64,000 nucleotides of DNA from Sergeia podlipaevii (GCA_030849805.1 JASANZ010002267.1:84473-148472), one strand, 5' to 3'; counted from the first letter of the stretch, positions 1 to 11,784 are shown. Numbers and translations: made by a program. The notes: generated from the letters alone by a model not told the origin.

Positions 1-2180
1 ATAGTAGCAATAAAAAGACGCGTACGATGTAAAAAAAAAAAAAAGGATTGTCTTTCTTTCTTCTAAAAAGACGCAAAGTGCATGCGCTGTGATATATATA
101 CACGCACCGGTCCTTGCTGACAAGTACAATGACATATCATATGCCTACATCTGGGGCTGGGCTAGATAGTAATGATATGGTGGTTGTCTGCATAGTCAAC
201 ACAATACTTCCCCCTCCCCCCCCCCCCCTCCTACCTTACGGATTACTGGCAATGTCAAAGTACATAGATTGATGAAAAGAATAGAGGATGAGCTGAGAGG
301 AGGATCATCACATCAGCAACTCAACAAGCTGCTGAAAAGAAAGCAGAGAAAAGGGTTTTTTTCTAAGTCCAAGCATAAATGCATATATATATTTATATAT
401 ATTTATATGTCACTAAAAGAAAATGGCATACAGCTGAAAAAAAAAAAGAAGCAATATATCAGAATGTTCATAAAAGGCGCTTAAAAGAAAAAAAAAGGGA
501 CACGAATTCATTGTGCGCTTTCTACCTGTATATACTAAAAAGGAAAAGAAAAGAAAAAAAAAACTGAAAAAAAAACTGAAAAAAAATGAGACGTACCACA
601 GTAGTGCTGTAAGCAATTCATTCATAATAGTGGTAAATGACAGACACAGATACACCCCCGCCCACGCACGCACGCACATCCACACAACCGTTCAAGGTGG
701 AGAGGAAGAGAGGGAAGAGAGAAAAGAAAAAAAAAGGTAATAATAATTTACTCGTATGAAATATACTACCTCCCCCTGCCCCCCCCCTCCTCCATCTCTC
801 CTCCACAGCGCGTGCGTGCGCAAAAAAAAAAAAAAGCTTTAATAATCATAATAAAGTCGTGAATATATTTTCTTGTCTTTCCTTCATTCTAGAAATACTT
901 TAAAAAAAAGAGAGTTCAATAGATAAGTGAAAATCAGAAAAAGAGAGACAAGGCGAAGCAGGGGAGAACACCTTTGTGTGAGTTTCTTTTCTCTTTAAAA
1001 AAAGAAAAAAAAAGAATGCTGAAGAGGTGCACGGTAACAAAAAAAAAAACGCCAGAAAAAAGGTAAAGCTCACCCAGTTGAGTGTTAAAGAAAGCAAAAA
1101 GAGAAAAAGTAGAAAACTAACAAAAAAAAAACCAAAAGGGGAACAAAAAACGTTTTATTGTTTTTTATTATTATTGCCCTCTCTCATATGAAATGTTAGC
1201 ACGGACATGTGTAAACACACATACGCGCACACACACACACGTACACTTACAAACACAACTATAAGATACTGCACATGCACAAAGCAGGCGCACTTTCATA
1301 AGACAGGAAAAATAACAAAAGCACACACTTACACAAAGACATGAAAAAAAAGGAAGATTAACAGGAGCACGCACACCTTTTAAAAATCAACACTCCATTT
1401 ATTTTTCTAAACAAGAGAAATATTTATTATAATAAAAAAATATCCACTAGAAGGAACATATAAGTTTTTTTTTCCTTTTTGGATGTGTGAGGGTTCTCAT
1501 AATCTTTTGCAACCTTCCAAATGCTCACTGAGAGAACTGAAAGGAAAAGCAATACAAAGAAATTCACATATATATAAAAAAAAAATTCACTCATTCACTT
1601 ACACCATAAAAATACGTTCATTTACTTTTTTTTTCCTCCCTCTCCCGTGTACAGAAAAGGAAATTATATAACTATCGACCCTGCCTCTCTCGCCAAACGT
1701 TGAAAGGCAAATATATGTATATGCACACACACACACTATCAACATATACAATTCACAAAAAAAAAAAAAGAATGGTGAGGATTGGCTTGTTATTGTTGAT
1801 ACTGACCACTAAAAAAAAAAAAAAAGGATGGCTAACAGCACTAAAAATAAAGAAAAAATAGAGATCCTATTGGACAAATATATATATAGCGATATATAGA
1901 TCAAAACAAGCCGGAAAACACAAACGTATCATTCATCTCCATAGGGAAGAAAGAAAATTCACACACACAAAAAAAAAAAAAGAAGACCACTAAAATCATT
2001 CCTCTCTCTCTCAATTTGCAAGCATTCAAAGACAAAGAAAATGGGAGAGGGGCTTCCTAAAGAAGGGTGTATGTGTGTAGGAGTAGCCGATGTTGTTGAG
2101 CCCAGAGAGGCTCGTGGAGGCGTTGAAGTTGCCGGTAATGCTACGCTAAGTCGCCGTCGCTACTCCGCCCTTTGGTCTGG
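1..2180. other. Gene-free flank downstream of the 680-residue CCCH gene
   Basis: No open frame here looks protein-coding; the short frames consist of Lys/Phe-rich translations of A or T runs. The stretch holds many plus-strand A runs, a long C run near 209-228 and a CA repeat near 1218-1240. It most likely contains the 3' untranslated region of the CCCH gene ending at 2181 and part of the spacer to the next gene, which lies outside the window. No tRNA or other RNA gene was recognised by eye. Confidence 0.6.
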
Positions 2181-4223
2181 TCAATGTGGTTCCGCGGTAC
2201 GAGCTGTAGGAGTCGGTGCAGCCGCTGTATGGTAGTGGATGTACAGGCCATTGCTACCCTGCCTCACGCGCAGAGGACCCGCGCTGTTGATTGTGATACT
2301 GCTGCTGCTGTGGCTCATGTTATTGATACCAAAAGATGTACTACTGCGGTTCATGCCAGTTTGACGCCCGCAAGAGCCGCCGCTGCTGCTGCTGTTACCA
2401 CCATAGCTCCTGGTGTACAAGGAAGTGCGGCAACCACTTACATCCAAGGGACGGCAGCAGTAATCCTCTTCCTCACCGTTGAGGACAAAGTCAGACGCAT
2501 TGCTGCTTGAGATGCTTCTGCGGCTGTGTATAGGAAGCACAAGAGGTAAGGGAGGAGGCACAATCACGGAGCTAGAGTTGCGATGCATGCCTGCGGCACG
2601 ACCGTGGATCGGCACGCTTCGTGTCGTAGCTCCTTCCGGCATCATCGACGTCCGGCTAGAGCGCTTCGACGCACCGGCAGAGGTGTATGGAGAAGTGCTG
2701 CTGCCGCTGTTGTAATAGCAACCGCAGCCATTGTATCTGGCTTCCTGCTTTGTGGCCCCGCCCACCATAGCGGAAGTGTAGTACTTGTTATTTCTGAGGT
2801 AATACTGGTGATGTTTATTCGCAGGTGATGGAACATGACCGGTGCCGCCGTTGACGTGAGTGTTATAGATAAAGCCGCTGCTGCGGTAGCTTTGAGTGGT
2901 TCTGTCGCTGATGACCTCTTCGTTGTTGTTGTAGGCATTGGCGCTCATAGAGGGATCTGCGGCGGCAGCGGCAAGCTCCTCCGCGTATGGGTTCAGAACG
3001 CTGGTCGAGTTCTCCATAGAAATGTAGGAGTGGGCACAGTAGTCATCCCGCTGAGGGGATATTTGTGACGGGTGATACGGATCATAGCTCTCCCGCTGTT
3101 GCCGTTGCTGGTGGTGGTGGTAGTGGTGGTGGTACTGTGGTAGACACTCACAGGGCTGCGTGTTGTACTGCTGTTCCTTTTGCCGTAGATCTTGCTGATG
3201 ATGCTTCTGGGAAGTGACGTGGACAGAACCCGAGGCGAAGGCTCGGCAAGAGCTCCCGCTGCCAACGGTACTGTTCATCTCTGCGGCGGTGTTTGTGTCT
3301 TTGTGCTTCTCTCCCTTGCTAGCAGCAGCGGCAGCAGCGCTGTTGATGGCGTTTTTCTCGTTTTCATTATTATTTTTATTATTGTTGCTCTTTTTCTGGC
3401 ACGTGAGAAGAGCATGAGAAGAAGGTGCAACTGGATAGTCTCCCATGTAGTACACCCCAGACTCCAGCTGTGGCACTGTCCAGCGGAGGCAGCGAGCTGG
3501 CGCGCGCTTGAAGGAGCCACGAACGGAAGGATCGACATAAATGGCATGAATAAAGTTGCATCGCTCACCGCGGTTGCACATGCGGTTGTAATAATAATGC
3601 GCGCAGTGCGACAGTGGATGGCGAGACTGAGGCTGCTGCTGCTGATGCTGTTGGTGTGGCTTCATCTCAGCAGAATCATCTGTTTCGGTCACCCCGTTGC
3701 CATCCTCCTCTCCCTCAGCTTCTTCCTCCGCACCGACTTGTGCGACCGTGGCCATGTTAGCAGCAGCGTCCACCCAGTTCTTGTAGGCTATGGAGCCGCG
3801 GGTCTTCAGGATACGCTGCGAGGGAATCAGTACAGCGGGTTGCTTCATGTTGGGTAGGAGCACCTCCAGCACATCGCCAGGAGGCAGCCGCGGGTACGTG
3901 CAGCAGTCCTCATGGCGCCAGATGTAGTTCACGTGGATGGGGTGGGCCTCGAGCTCGGCACAGTCACAGTCAATATGTACGAACTTACAATTCTCACCCA
4001 TCGCGCAGCTTGCGCTGTCACGTGCATGGTAGTTGCGGCATACGACAAGGCGAGTGATGTTCAGACGCGACGGAGGCAGGTGCACCACCAGGTGGGACGG
4101 CACTTCATAAATGTACTTGAACTCGCTGTCGAAGACCTCAGTAGTGGCATTGGCGGTCCAAGACTTATCAAGGCACGCCTGATCCTGCGCGTCACACGTG
4201 GAGTAGGGCTGGCTGCACTGCAT
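2181..4223 (-). CDS. Tandem CCCH zinc-finger RNA-binding protein (shorter paralog, 680 aa)
   Basis: Predicted mRNA-binding regulator acting in the cytoplasm. Two CCCH fingers are visible: C62-x10-C73-x5-C79-x3-H83, and C207-x8-C216-x5-C222-x3-H226. Between them lies a well-conserved block with NYIWR, CTYPRLPPGD and LKTRGS, followed by an acidic and Gln-rich insertion of roughly 55 residues (about 150-205) that the neighbouring paralog lacks. From about residue 260 the protein is low complexity, with Asn, His, Ser and Ala runs. The start is the first ATG before the conserved region, and little sequence precedes finger 1. It is the downstream partner of the 1002-residue paralog at 7341-10349. 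From memory, T. brucei has a run of related genes (ZC3H36-38) beside its choline-phosphate cytidylyltransferase gene, which fits the order here. The RNA target is not visible from sequence. Confidence 0.85.
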   Translation of the reverse strand: MQCSQPYSTCDAQDQACLDKSWTANATTEVFDSEFKYIYEVPSHLVVHLPPSRLNITRLVVCRNYHARDSASCAMGENCKFVHIDCDCAELEAHPIHVNYIWRHEDCCTYPRLPPGDVLEVLLPNMKQPAVLIPSQRILKTRGSIAYKNWVDAAANMATVAQVGAEEEAEGEEDGNGVTETDDSAEMKPHQQHQQQQPQSRHPLSHCAHYYYNRMCNRGERCNFIHAIYVDPSVRGSFKRAPARCLRWTVPQLESGVYYMGDYPVAPSSHALLTCQKKSNNNKNNNENEKNAINSAAAAAASKGEKHKDTNTAAEMNSTVGSGSSCRAFASGSVHVTSQKHHQQDLRQKEQQYNTQPCECLPQYHHHYHHHQQRQQRESYDPYHPSQISPQRDDYCAHSYISMENSTSVLNPYAEELAAAAADPSMSANAYNNNEEVISDRTTQSYRSSGFIYNTHVNGGTGHVPSPANKHHQYYLRNNKYYTSAMVGGATKQEARYNGCGCYYNSGSSTSPYTSAGASKRSSRTSMMPEGATTRSVPIHGRAAGMHRNSSSVIVPPPLPLVLPIHSRRSISSSNASDFVLNGEEEDYCCRPLDVSGCRTSLYTRSYGGNSSSSGGSCGRQTGMNRSSTSFGINNMSHSSSSITINSAGPLRVRQGSNGLYIHYHTAAAPTPTARTAEPH

Positions 4224-7200
4224 TCAAGAAAGTAGACCTGAGGGCTCGCTATCGTTGCAATGGGTGGAACTATCAGTGAAGGAAGGCGGCGTATCCCTCC
4301 CTTTGGTATGTGTATATGTATATGTGTATGTGCTGTGTGTATGTGTGTATGCCAGTAAATGAGGGAGCGTACAAGGAAACAATCAAGATAAGCAACAGAA
4401 GTAGGTGGGGAAGAAAAAAAAAATGAAAGTTTGGCTTTAAAAAGAAAAAAATTCCTTCTGCCCCTTCACTATTTTTCTTTTCTTTCTGTTACTGTGGTAT
4501 GCGGGCGAAATTCTCTCACGTGAAAGAAAAAAAAAAAAAAAAAACGTAGAGGATGGATAACAACGGCAATTACAAAAAAAAAAAATTGGGGGAAGTATTA
4601 ATAATTCAAAAGGGAAAGAAATATATATGTTTATTGCTGTAGCCTCGCACTTGCTGACTACAAAAGCTAATGTGTGGATTGGCCTGTGAGGGTAATAATG
4701 TGGCTTTAAAAGTAAATAAAATAAATAAAAAAATAGAGATCAAAACAAACAGAAAGACTAAAACTGCTAGTATTATAATTAGGTGCTTTCACTATCGATA
4801 CAAAGATATATTGAAAGAGAACAAATATAGAACAAAAAAAAACAGGAAACAGAAAATAGAGAGGAAGAAAAGAAGGAAAAAGAAAAAAGGAACGCGCAGG
4901 TTAATCAACGATAGTAAATAAAATAAATAAATGAAAAGAAAAATAAAGATATGAGTCCTCTATAACGCTTGAACAAGAACCTTGAGGTTATTATTTTTCT
5001 CTTCGAGAGCGAATGGATTCCTTGATTATTATTGTGCGATTTTTTTTTATTCTTGATTACGAACAGCAAAGATTGGTATTCTATGCAAAAGAAAAAGTTT
5101 GAAAAAAAAAAAAAGAGGAGTATAAAAAAGCAAAATAAAAAAAGGACAAAAACAAGCTCATAGTTCTAACGTGAAGGGAGAAGGAAGGGTCACACGTACA
5201 ACACGTAACACGCGGACATAAGCGCAACTGCTGCCCACTATCTCCATCGCTACAAAGCAGGCCTCGGCAGGGTTTCTTTTGCCTGCCAATTATATGCATT
5301 GTGTGTATGTGCGCTTGTTCGCTTTTTGGTGTTGCTTTTTTTTTTCTTTTTTGATTTGTTTCAGGTACGTTCGGCAACAGTAATAATAAATCGCATCAGT
5401 GCACACAGAAAGAGGGAGGAAAGTAGCACACCTTTAAAATATATATATATATATATATATATCACTCATACACACGCACACGCAGCAAGGAAGATACACA
5501 CAGAGATGCACACATACGTTCACTCGCTGGCTCTCACACGCACACACACACACACACGAAGAGAAGTATGGGCGGGGGTAGTTAGTTTCAAGTTATTTTT
5601 TTTTTCCACTTCTCCTTAAAATGCCCATGTGGTATTCCCCTATTTTGTTCTTACCTCGCTTCAAGCTCACGTGAAGTTCTTCCGCATGCGGTTTGCTCCC
5701 CATTTTTTTTTCGCTCATGTTGTTGATGTTTGTATTTTTGTTCATATATATATTTATACAACACGTGTCTATGAGTGTGTGCTTGTGTGTCTTGCACCCT
5801 TACTTCTCAGTTTCCTCCGCATTCAGTTATTCAAATCCCTGCAAAAGCACATCCCTACTAAAAAGGAATGTTTATGATAACGATCCTTCCAAGAAAAAAA
5901 AAAAAGAAGCACTCTATGAAGTCTTACCTCATTTATCATACACACGCTGTTAATCTCTTTTTTTTTTTGATTGTTTTGAATTGCTTTGTATCAAAAGGGA
6001 AAAAATAAAGAACAAGTAGCACAAAACACAAATAGTAAGGAACCGGTTGTTGTTGTTGCTTTTTTTTTGGCGTCTACTGTCGAGCTTTGGAAAAAAAAAA
6101 AAGATACGTAAATCCGTCTGCCCTGTACTATCCAAACGAACACGCACACGCAAACATACACATACACATACATATCCTTTGAGTGAAGCATAAACAAAAA
6201 AAAAATGTTATGCCATGGATGAAGGAAGCAGTACATCAATAATAGTAATAATAAAATCCCCTCCTCAAAAAAAAAAAAATAGATTTTTGCTTTCTACATT
6301 TCTTTGTAATTTTTTTTAAAAAAAAAATATATTCTTTTTGATGTCGTAAAAGAAAAAGAACGCTGATGACAGGTGACGAGAGCATTTATACTGAACAACA
6401 ATAAAAAAGGGGAAAAAACAAAGGTGTCTTGTGATGCCTACGAACGAAGAAGTGAGGCACTTTTTGCTCATGGATTTTCTGTGTTGGCGACAGCAAAAAA
6501 AAAAAAATGTAGTAATAAATATGCCCTGCTCATGATATAGCGAGTAAGGGAGGGGATTTAAAAAATAATCGTAGTAACTTTGTGTGTTTAAAAAAAAAAA
6601 AAAAAAATCGCAGTACAAGCGCTGAGCATACAAAACATCTTATAATTTATTTTCTTATATCTTTTTTTTGCTTTAAAATAATAATCATAAAAGACGGAGT
6701 AAAACAAAAAAAAAAAAAAAAAAAAAAGAAAAAGAAATGCAAAAGAAAAAAGCCTCTCATGGCACATGCCCACACGCACCTTTTGATAACACATAGCAAA
6801 AGGTCGTCACAAAATGATTAGAAAAAAAAAATGAAAAAAAAATTCTGCTATCTAAGCGACCACGTCGTCTGTAAATACACATGGTGTATTAAAAAAAAAA
6901 AATACAACAGTTGCTTTCTGAGGAAGAAAATATCAAAATGCATTTACTTATTTATTTATTTTGAGAGCCCACATCACACAGTTTGGTTTCCTTCCTTTTA
7001 TGTTTGTATTGGAAAATTCTCCTTTTTTCCTTCTTTCCTTGCTTTGCTTTCTTTCTCCTAAGCGTTTGCAGCAGAAAGAACAATAGCAATAATAACAATA
7101 ATAGATGAAAGGGAAAAAAAATGGGGTGTTGAGGCGAGACGGGTACAAACAATAACGATAGCAAAAGGTTTAAAAAAAAAAAAATAGAGAAGGAAGAGAA

Positions 7201-7340
7201 GGGGAGGGGGGGAACACAACATTTTGAAAAATATACGAAAAAGAAAGGGGCACCTCACCTCACCTCTCTCACTAGATCTCTACCTCTTGATGTTCTGGTT
7301 GTATCATTCCATGCACATACACACACACAACGCTCATCCA
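4224..7340. other. 3.1 kb spacer between the two CCCH genes
   Basis: No credible coding frame on either strand. Plus-strand A runs dominate, but 5300-5960 is instead pyrimidine-rich on the plus strand. A microsatellite (AT)12 lies at 5439-5462, followed by CA repeats. The spacer must contain the 3' untranslated region of the upstream 1002-residue CCCH gene and the spliced-leader acceptor of the 680-residue one. Long untranslated regions are common for trypanosomatid RNA-binding proteins. Confidence 0.6.
5439..5462. repeat. (AT)n microsatellite
   Basis: About twelve uninterrupted AT dinucleotides in the spacer between the CCCH genes. Confidence 0.9.
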
Positions 7341-10300
7341 TCACCTCATATGAGAAGAATACTCAGTCATGGAAGACGAGGGCGTCGTGGGCCACACACC
7401 AGTGTCGAGGTCCCCATAATAAGACCAGTCCACAGGTCCTGAGCTGCTGAGGCTCATGTTCATGCTCTGGCAAGGCGGCGATGATGGCGTGTTGGGCGTT
7501 CCTGGAACAAGCAGAAACATATTGCCTCCTCGCAGGCTTCCTACGCCGCCAGCAGCAGCAGCAGCACCGCCGCTGCTATTGTTAGTGCCACTTCCTGTGC
7601 TTGTGAAGCTGCTCATCATTAGTTGCTGTTGCTGCGGTGAGGGAGACTGCTGTGGCGGCTGCTGTTGTTGTTGCTGCATTGAAAGGTTAGTGAGTGGGGA
7701 GCCGAAGGTGGTGATCATTGTCATGGCGCCAGTAGGGGTCCCAGAAGCACTACCGGGGCCTCCGCCGCTGTAAGATCGCAAGTGCTGTTGAGAAAGCCCT
7801 CCTTGTTGCGGGAGTGGCTGCTGCTGTTGCTGTAGCGGTCGCTGTTGGAGTGGCACGACCTGCGAAGGAACACCGTTGATAAACATCAGCACAGGGCTTC
7901 GCAGTGGGGAGTTACAGCCGTTATTGACAGATGCAGAAGGCGCCGTCTGGGCTGAAGCGATGTTGATCGTGTACGCTGGTTGTTGCGGTTGCTGCTGCTG
8001 AGGTACTACACCGCATACAGCATTGTGGGTGTACATGGGCATCATCATCGGACTAGTGGCGGCGTGCTGTGATGATGGAGGCTGAGGTGAAGAAGTCAAG
8101 GTGACAGCAGCAGCAACGGCAGCAGCAGCGGCGGCAGCAGCGGTGGCAGCAAGATGGCCTTCTGCTGGCTGATGCGCGCTCCCATTCTTCGCCACAATTG
8201 GTGCCACCGCCGTGGGTGCTGGCGCACGTTTGAAGTTGCCCTGAACATTCGGGTCCACGTGGATGGCATGAACAAAGTTGCATCGCTCACCGCGGTTGCA
8301 CATGCGGTTAAAATAGTAGTGCGCGCAGTGCGAGAGTGGAATAACGTGATCTCGCCAACCAACGCTACCGCGCGTCATGAGGACCCTCTCTGATGCGATG
8401 AGCTCACTAGGCTGCCTCTCATTGGGCGCGAGCACAACGAGGGTGTCGCCTGGAGGCAGTCGAGGGTACGTACAGAGCTCTAGCGAGCGCCAGGCGTAGT
8501 TGACGTGGATGCTGCTACGTGTAGCATCGGTAATGTCAGCGTGAACGAACTTGCAAAGCGCTCCCTTGGTGCACGCGTCAGGGTTGTCTAGAGTAAAATT
8601 TCGACACAAGACGAGTCGTGAGACCCCAAGCGATGCGTGAGGTCTATGATGCACCTGAGAAGCAGGAATAGACAGTAAGTCGCGGAAGTCAGCGTCGTAC
8701 ACGTCTATAGTCCGCTCCATGTTGCTGTTGCTGTGGCGGCTGCTCTGGCGGCTGTAAGACGCGGTGGGTGTACCCGCAGGGGAGCTGGCAGTCCCAGCAG
8801 CACAGAAAGAGGGAAAAGCGGAGGCAACAGCCGGCATCGACATTGGCTGTTGCACGTGACTCTGCGCAGGTTGCTGTGGCGTGGTGGCTCGTGTCTGCTT
8901 CACAGCGCCAGCATCCTGGCCTGCTGCCATAGCAGAAGCAGCAGCAGGTGCGGCAGAGGTGTAGTCTACTAGGGAGGCACCCGTGACGGAAGCCATAGTG
9001 ACGAAGTTGTTGCTGTTGTTCACGTTGGCACACCTGCTGCTGCTGCTGCTGCTGATTGGCGCTTCTCCCACCACCCCAGTCGTGGAGTCGCTGTCCATAG
9101 CGGCGGTGAGAGGGCTACCTTGGTTACTGTTGCTACCTTTGCTGCACGATATCCCAGCTTGTGCAGAGGTAGCGGCGTAGTGCATTGCAAAGGACTTGTA
9201 AGTGCTACCACCAGTAGGGGTGCCCGTCGGGTTCGACGTTGGGGTTGCTGCAGGGAGAGGCGGAGGAGGAAGTGGTACGGCGGCGACAGTTGTTCCTGTA
9301 ACGGACGAAGACGACGCCGTAGCACCGAGAGGTCCGGTTGGAGTTGGGGAAGAGCTCAACGCCAGCGGCAGGTTGTACGACTGATCTGCGTAAGCGCGCA
9401 GGAGCGGCTCACGTTGGCCTTGTGGGGAGAAGAGATGGGCCATGTTGGCCATGCCGCTGCTGTGGGTGCTCATGAGTATGGGGGCTGGGGTCGCAGTAGC
9501 AGAGATCCCGCTTGATCCAACGCCGCTGGCACCATCATCACTGCTGGAAACTGGAGGAGGAGGCTGCTGACTGCCCAAACTACTACTATGATTATCCTCA
9601 GCCGTCGTACATGCCGTGGGAAGTATGATAGCCGCCGTGGGAGTCTCGAATGGGCTGTTGTTGCTCGTTCCGTAGTCGACAGACACAGCGACGCTGATAC
9701 CACCAAGTTGTAAGCTTGTGGTAGATGCATTCGGTGTGCAGATTGCAGTTGCTGCCACCCCGTTGCTGCTGCCGCCCATGTTAGGCGCCATGGTACTCAC
9801 GTTCGCGCTGCTGCTGCTGATAGCGCCGCCACCACCACCGCCGCCTTTTCCTGGCCTCGCACCATCACAAGAGGAAATATCACCTGCATTCCTACTGGAG
9901 CTACGCTGCTGAGAGAACTTATTCGCAATAGCCCCAGCGAGCATTGGAGTTGTGGATGGGCTCCCATTTCTTGGAGTGCCGTTTTCAGATGCTGTGGAAG
10001 GTGTAGCGGGAGGTTTGACACTTGACGAGCCAAAATGCGACTGATACATTAGATGAGGTGTGCTCGTCCCGCTGTTGCGCGACACCGTTGCTGATGTGAC
10101 CGCTGATGGTGATGATGGCGCATGCATGATAGATCCGCCACAGCCGCCGCTACCGGGCGTGATCGTACCGCCAATATTGGCAGTATTGGCAGATGTCGTT
10201 GCTGTTGTTGTGAGCGAGACAGTTGCAAAGGAGGGCAGCGACCCCGTGGCGACTCCAGTTTGACTACTGCTGGTCCCAAAGTGAGCAGACGGCAGTGGAA

Positions 10301-10349
10301 CTGACATCACAACGGGAAATGGCTTCGAGCTGCCGTCTGGAGAGGTCAT
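7341..10349 (-). CDS. Tandem CCCH zinc-finger RNA-binding protein (longer paralog, 1002 aa)
   Basis: Paralog of the gene at 2181-4223. The fingers are C582-x10-C593-x5-C599-x3-H603 and C675-x8-C684-x5-C690-x3-H694, with the same inter-finger block (NYAWR, CTYPRLPPGD, LMTRGS) but without the acidic insertion. About 550 residues of Ser/Thr/Ala/Gly-rich low-complexity sequence precede the fingers, and a Gln/Ser/Pro-rich tail follows. The frame is open further upstream to 10589, but that part translates pyrimidine-rich leader (runs of Phe), so the ATG at 10347-10349 is chosen. A minus-strand pyrimidine tract and an AG about 36 bases upstream of it make a plausible trans-splice acceptor. Role inferred: binding and post-transcriptional control of mRNAs; targets unknown. 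The low-complexity arms would be expected to be disordered and to recruit partners. Confidence 0.87.
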   Translation of the reverse strand: MTSPDGSSKPFPVVMSVPLPSAHFGTSSSQTGVATGSLPSFATVSLTTTATTSANTANIGGTITPGSGGCGGSIMHAPSSPSAVTSATVSRNSGTSTPHLMYQSHFGSSSVKPPATPSTASENGTPRNGSPSTTPMLAGAIANKFSQQRSSSRNAGDISSCDGARPGKGGGGGGGAISSSSANVSTMAPNMGGSSNGVAATAICTPNASTTSLQLGGISVAVSVDYGTSNNSPFETPTAAIILPTACTTAEDNHSSSLGSQQPPPPVSSSDDGASGVGSSGISATATPAPILMSTHSSGMANMAHLFSPQGQREPLLRAYADQSYNLPLALSSSPTPTGPLGATASSSSVTGTTVAAVPLPPPPLPAATPTSNPTGTPTGGSTYKSFAMHYAATSAQAGISCSKGSNSNQGSPLTAAMDSDSTTGVVGEAPISSSSSSRCANVNNSNNFVTMASVTGASLVDYTSAAPAAASAMAAGQDAGAVKQTRATTPQQPAQSHVQQPMSMPAVASAFPSFCAAGTASSPAGTPTASYSRQSSRHSNSNMERTIDVYDADFRDLLSIPASQVHHRPHASLGVSRLVLCRNFTLDNPDACTKGALCKFVHADITDATRSSIHVNYAWRSLELCTYPRLPPGDTLVVLAPNERQPSELIASERVLMTRGSVGWRDHVIPLSHCAHYYFNRMCNRGERCNFVHAIHVDPNVQGNFKRAPAPTAVAPIVAKNGSAHQPAEGHLAATAAAAAAAAVAAAVTLTSSPQPPSSQHAATSPMMMPMYTHNAVCGVVPQQQQPQQPAYTINIASAQTAPSASVNNGCNSPLRSPVLMFINGVPSQVVPLQQRPLQQQQQPLPQQGGLSQQHLRSYSGGGPGSASGTPTGAMTMITTFGSPLTNLSMQQQQQQPPQQSPSPQQQQLMMSSFTSTGSGTNNSSGGAAAAAGGVGSLRGGNMFLLVPGTPNTPSSPPCQSMNMSLSSSGPVDWSYYGDLDTGVWPTTPSSSMTEYSSHMR

Positions 10350-10384
10350 TATGAGTATTCTCTCTCTCGCTCTGTATGTGTTTG

Positions 10385-10435
10385 CTTCGGTGCAATATTT
10401 TATTTTATTTTTTGTTGAGAGGGGGGGGGGTGAAA
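10385..10435 (-). promoter_or_regulatory. Probable spliced-leader acceptor for the 1002-residue CCCH gene
   Basis: Read on the minus strand, a T run and a run of about ten C residues form a strong polypyrimidine tract (near 10420-10443). It is followed by AT-rich sequence and the first AG at 10386-10385, 36 bases before the ATG. This is the usual form of a kinetoplastid trans-splicing site. The exact AG is inferred, and other AGs lie shortly downstream. Confidence 0.5.
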
Positions 10436-11756
10436 AAAAAAAAGGAATGAGGAAAGGAAAGCAGAGAGAGAGACGAAAATGAGTTTGTATGTACAAGTTG
10501 CTCGCCCAAAAAAAAAAGACACACACACACACAAAATGAGAAAAAAGTGAGAAAACAAAAGTAAACAAAAAAAAAAAGAAATAAGTCAAGAGAAAAACAC
10601 ACTACTATATAGCGCCAGTAATATATCGATTCACCGTCAATCAAAAAGATGCTGGTAAACCTTGGTGTGTGTGTTTAAAAAAAAAGGGAGCAATCACTAA
10701 AAAAAAAAAAAATACTATATCAAGCTGTACAAGCACGGTAAGCAATCTCTAAAGCTATAAATAGAAGAAAATAAAAAAAACAGTAAGAAAGCAACCAACA
10801 AAACACACACGATGTGACACAAAGCTAAGAAAAAAGGAAGTAATAAAAAAAAAGAGAAAAAAATTTCTTTCACTGCTTCTCTTTCTTTTTTTCTCTTTGC
10901 TCTTATCGTTTTGTGTCTATATGGTTATTCCTTCTGTACCTGTTGTTTTTTTTTTAATTCTGCACAGCCTTACAGAACCACAAAAAAACAAAAAGAATAT
11001 GCCTCCCCCTTCACCCAAGCTTAATACTTGTGAGTTGTAGTAGTTGTTGCTATTGCTTCTTTTTTCCAAAAAAAAAAAAAAAAGAATCTCTTTTTGCTGC
11101 TGTGTTTATTATCCAGAGGGGAAAAGAAAGAGAAAACAAAAGAAAAAGGAAGAAGAAAGACCGAACCAGAAAGTTTCGCAGCACAGATGGAAGCAATATA
11201 TATATCAATGCACAGGGTGAAATGTATTCACTTCGTGCAAAGTTGTATTTGCCTTCCTTCTCACGCTTTGCACGTTTGAATCCTCCTAGCGAAACAACAA
11301 CAACAAAAAAAAAAAAACAGATCTATTTTTTTCTCCTAAACCAAGAGAGAAAGTGAAAAAGGGTAGTGAAAAAAATAAAATTAAAAAAAAAAACGTTTTG
11401 ATGCCTTCACCTAATTGAAATATACTTACACTCGGTGCAGTGCGAAGAAGAGAGAGAGAAAATATATATAAAGAGGGGAAAAAAGGTAGAGAAGAAAAAA
11501 AAAGGTGAACTGTCTCTCTGCGTGTTTATGACTTCCTTTTGTTTTGTTTTGTTTTTTTGCTTCACAACTATATGCGCACACTGATATTTTTCCTTGTATT
11601 GCTCTTTCTCTTGCAATCGATCGTCGTAGTTGTTCTCTAAACGCAATTAAAAAGAAAAGAAAAAAAAACAGAAAGAAGAAGGGAGGTGGGAAGATGAAAC
11701 TAACTACCACTTCGTTAATTTGCTTTTGTCGCGGAAAAGCTTTGTTGAGGCTCCTC

Positions 11757-11784
11757 TTCTTTCTTTCTTTCTTTCTTTCTTTCT
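11757..11784. repeat. (CTTT)n microsatellite
   Basis: Six to seven tandem CTTT units, pyrimidine-rich on the plus strand and therefore opposite in polarity to the usual splice tracts here. Confidence 0.85.

Noticed and set aside
3192..3857. 221-codon plus-strand frame
   Set aside because: Lies opposite the CCCH gene; Leu/Val-rich translation of reversed Gln/Ser/Asn codons, not a membrane protein gene.
6316..6633. 105-codon Phe-rich minus-strand frame, and similar frames throughout the spacers
   Set aside because: Produced by T runs on the minus strand; no conserved composition or motif, and typical of untranslated regions here.
10350..10589. 80-residue N-terminal extension of the long CCCH protein
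   Set aside because: Translation of pyrimidine-rich leader (Phe and Leu runs) crossing the probable splice acceptor at 10385, so it would not be in the mature mRNA.
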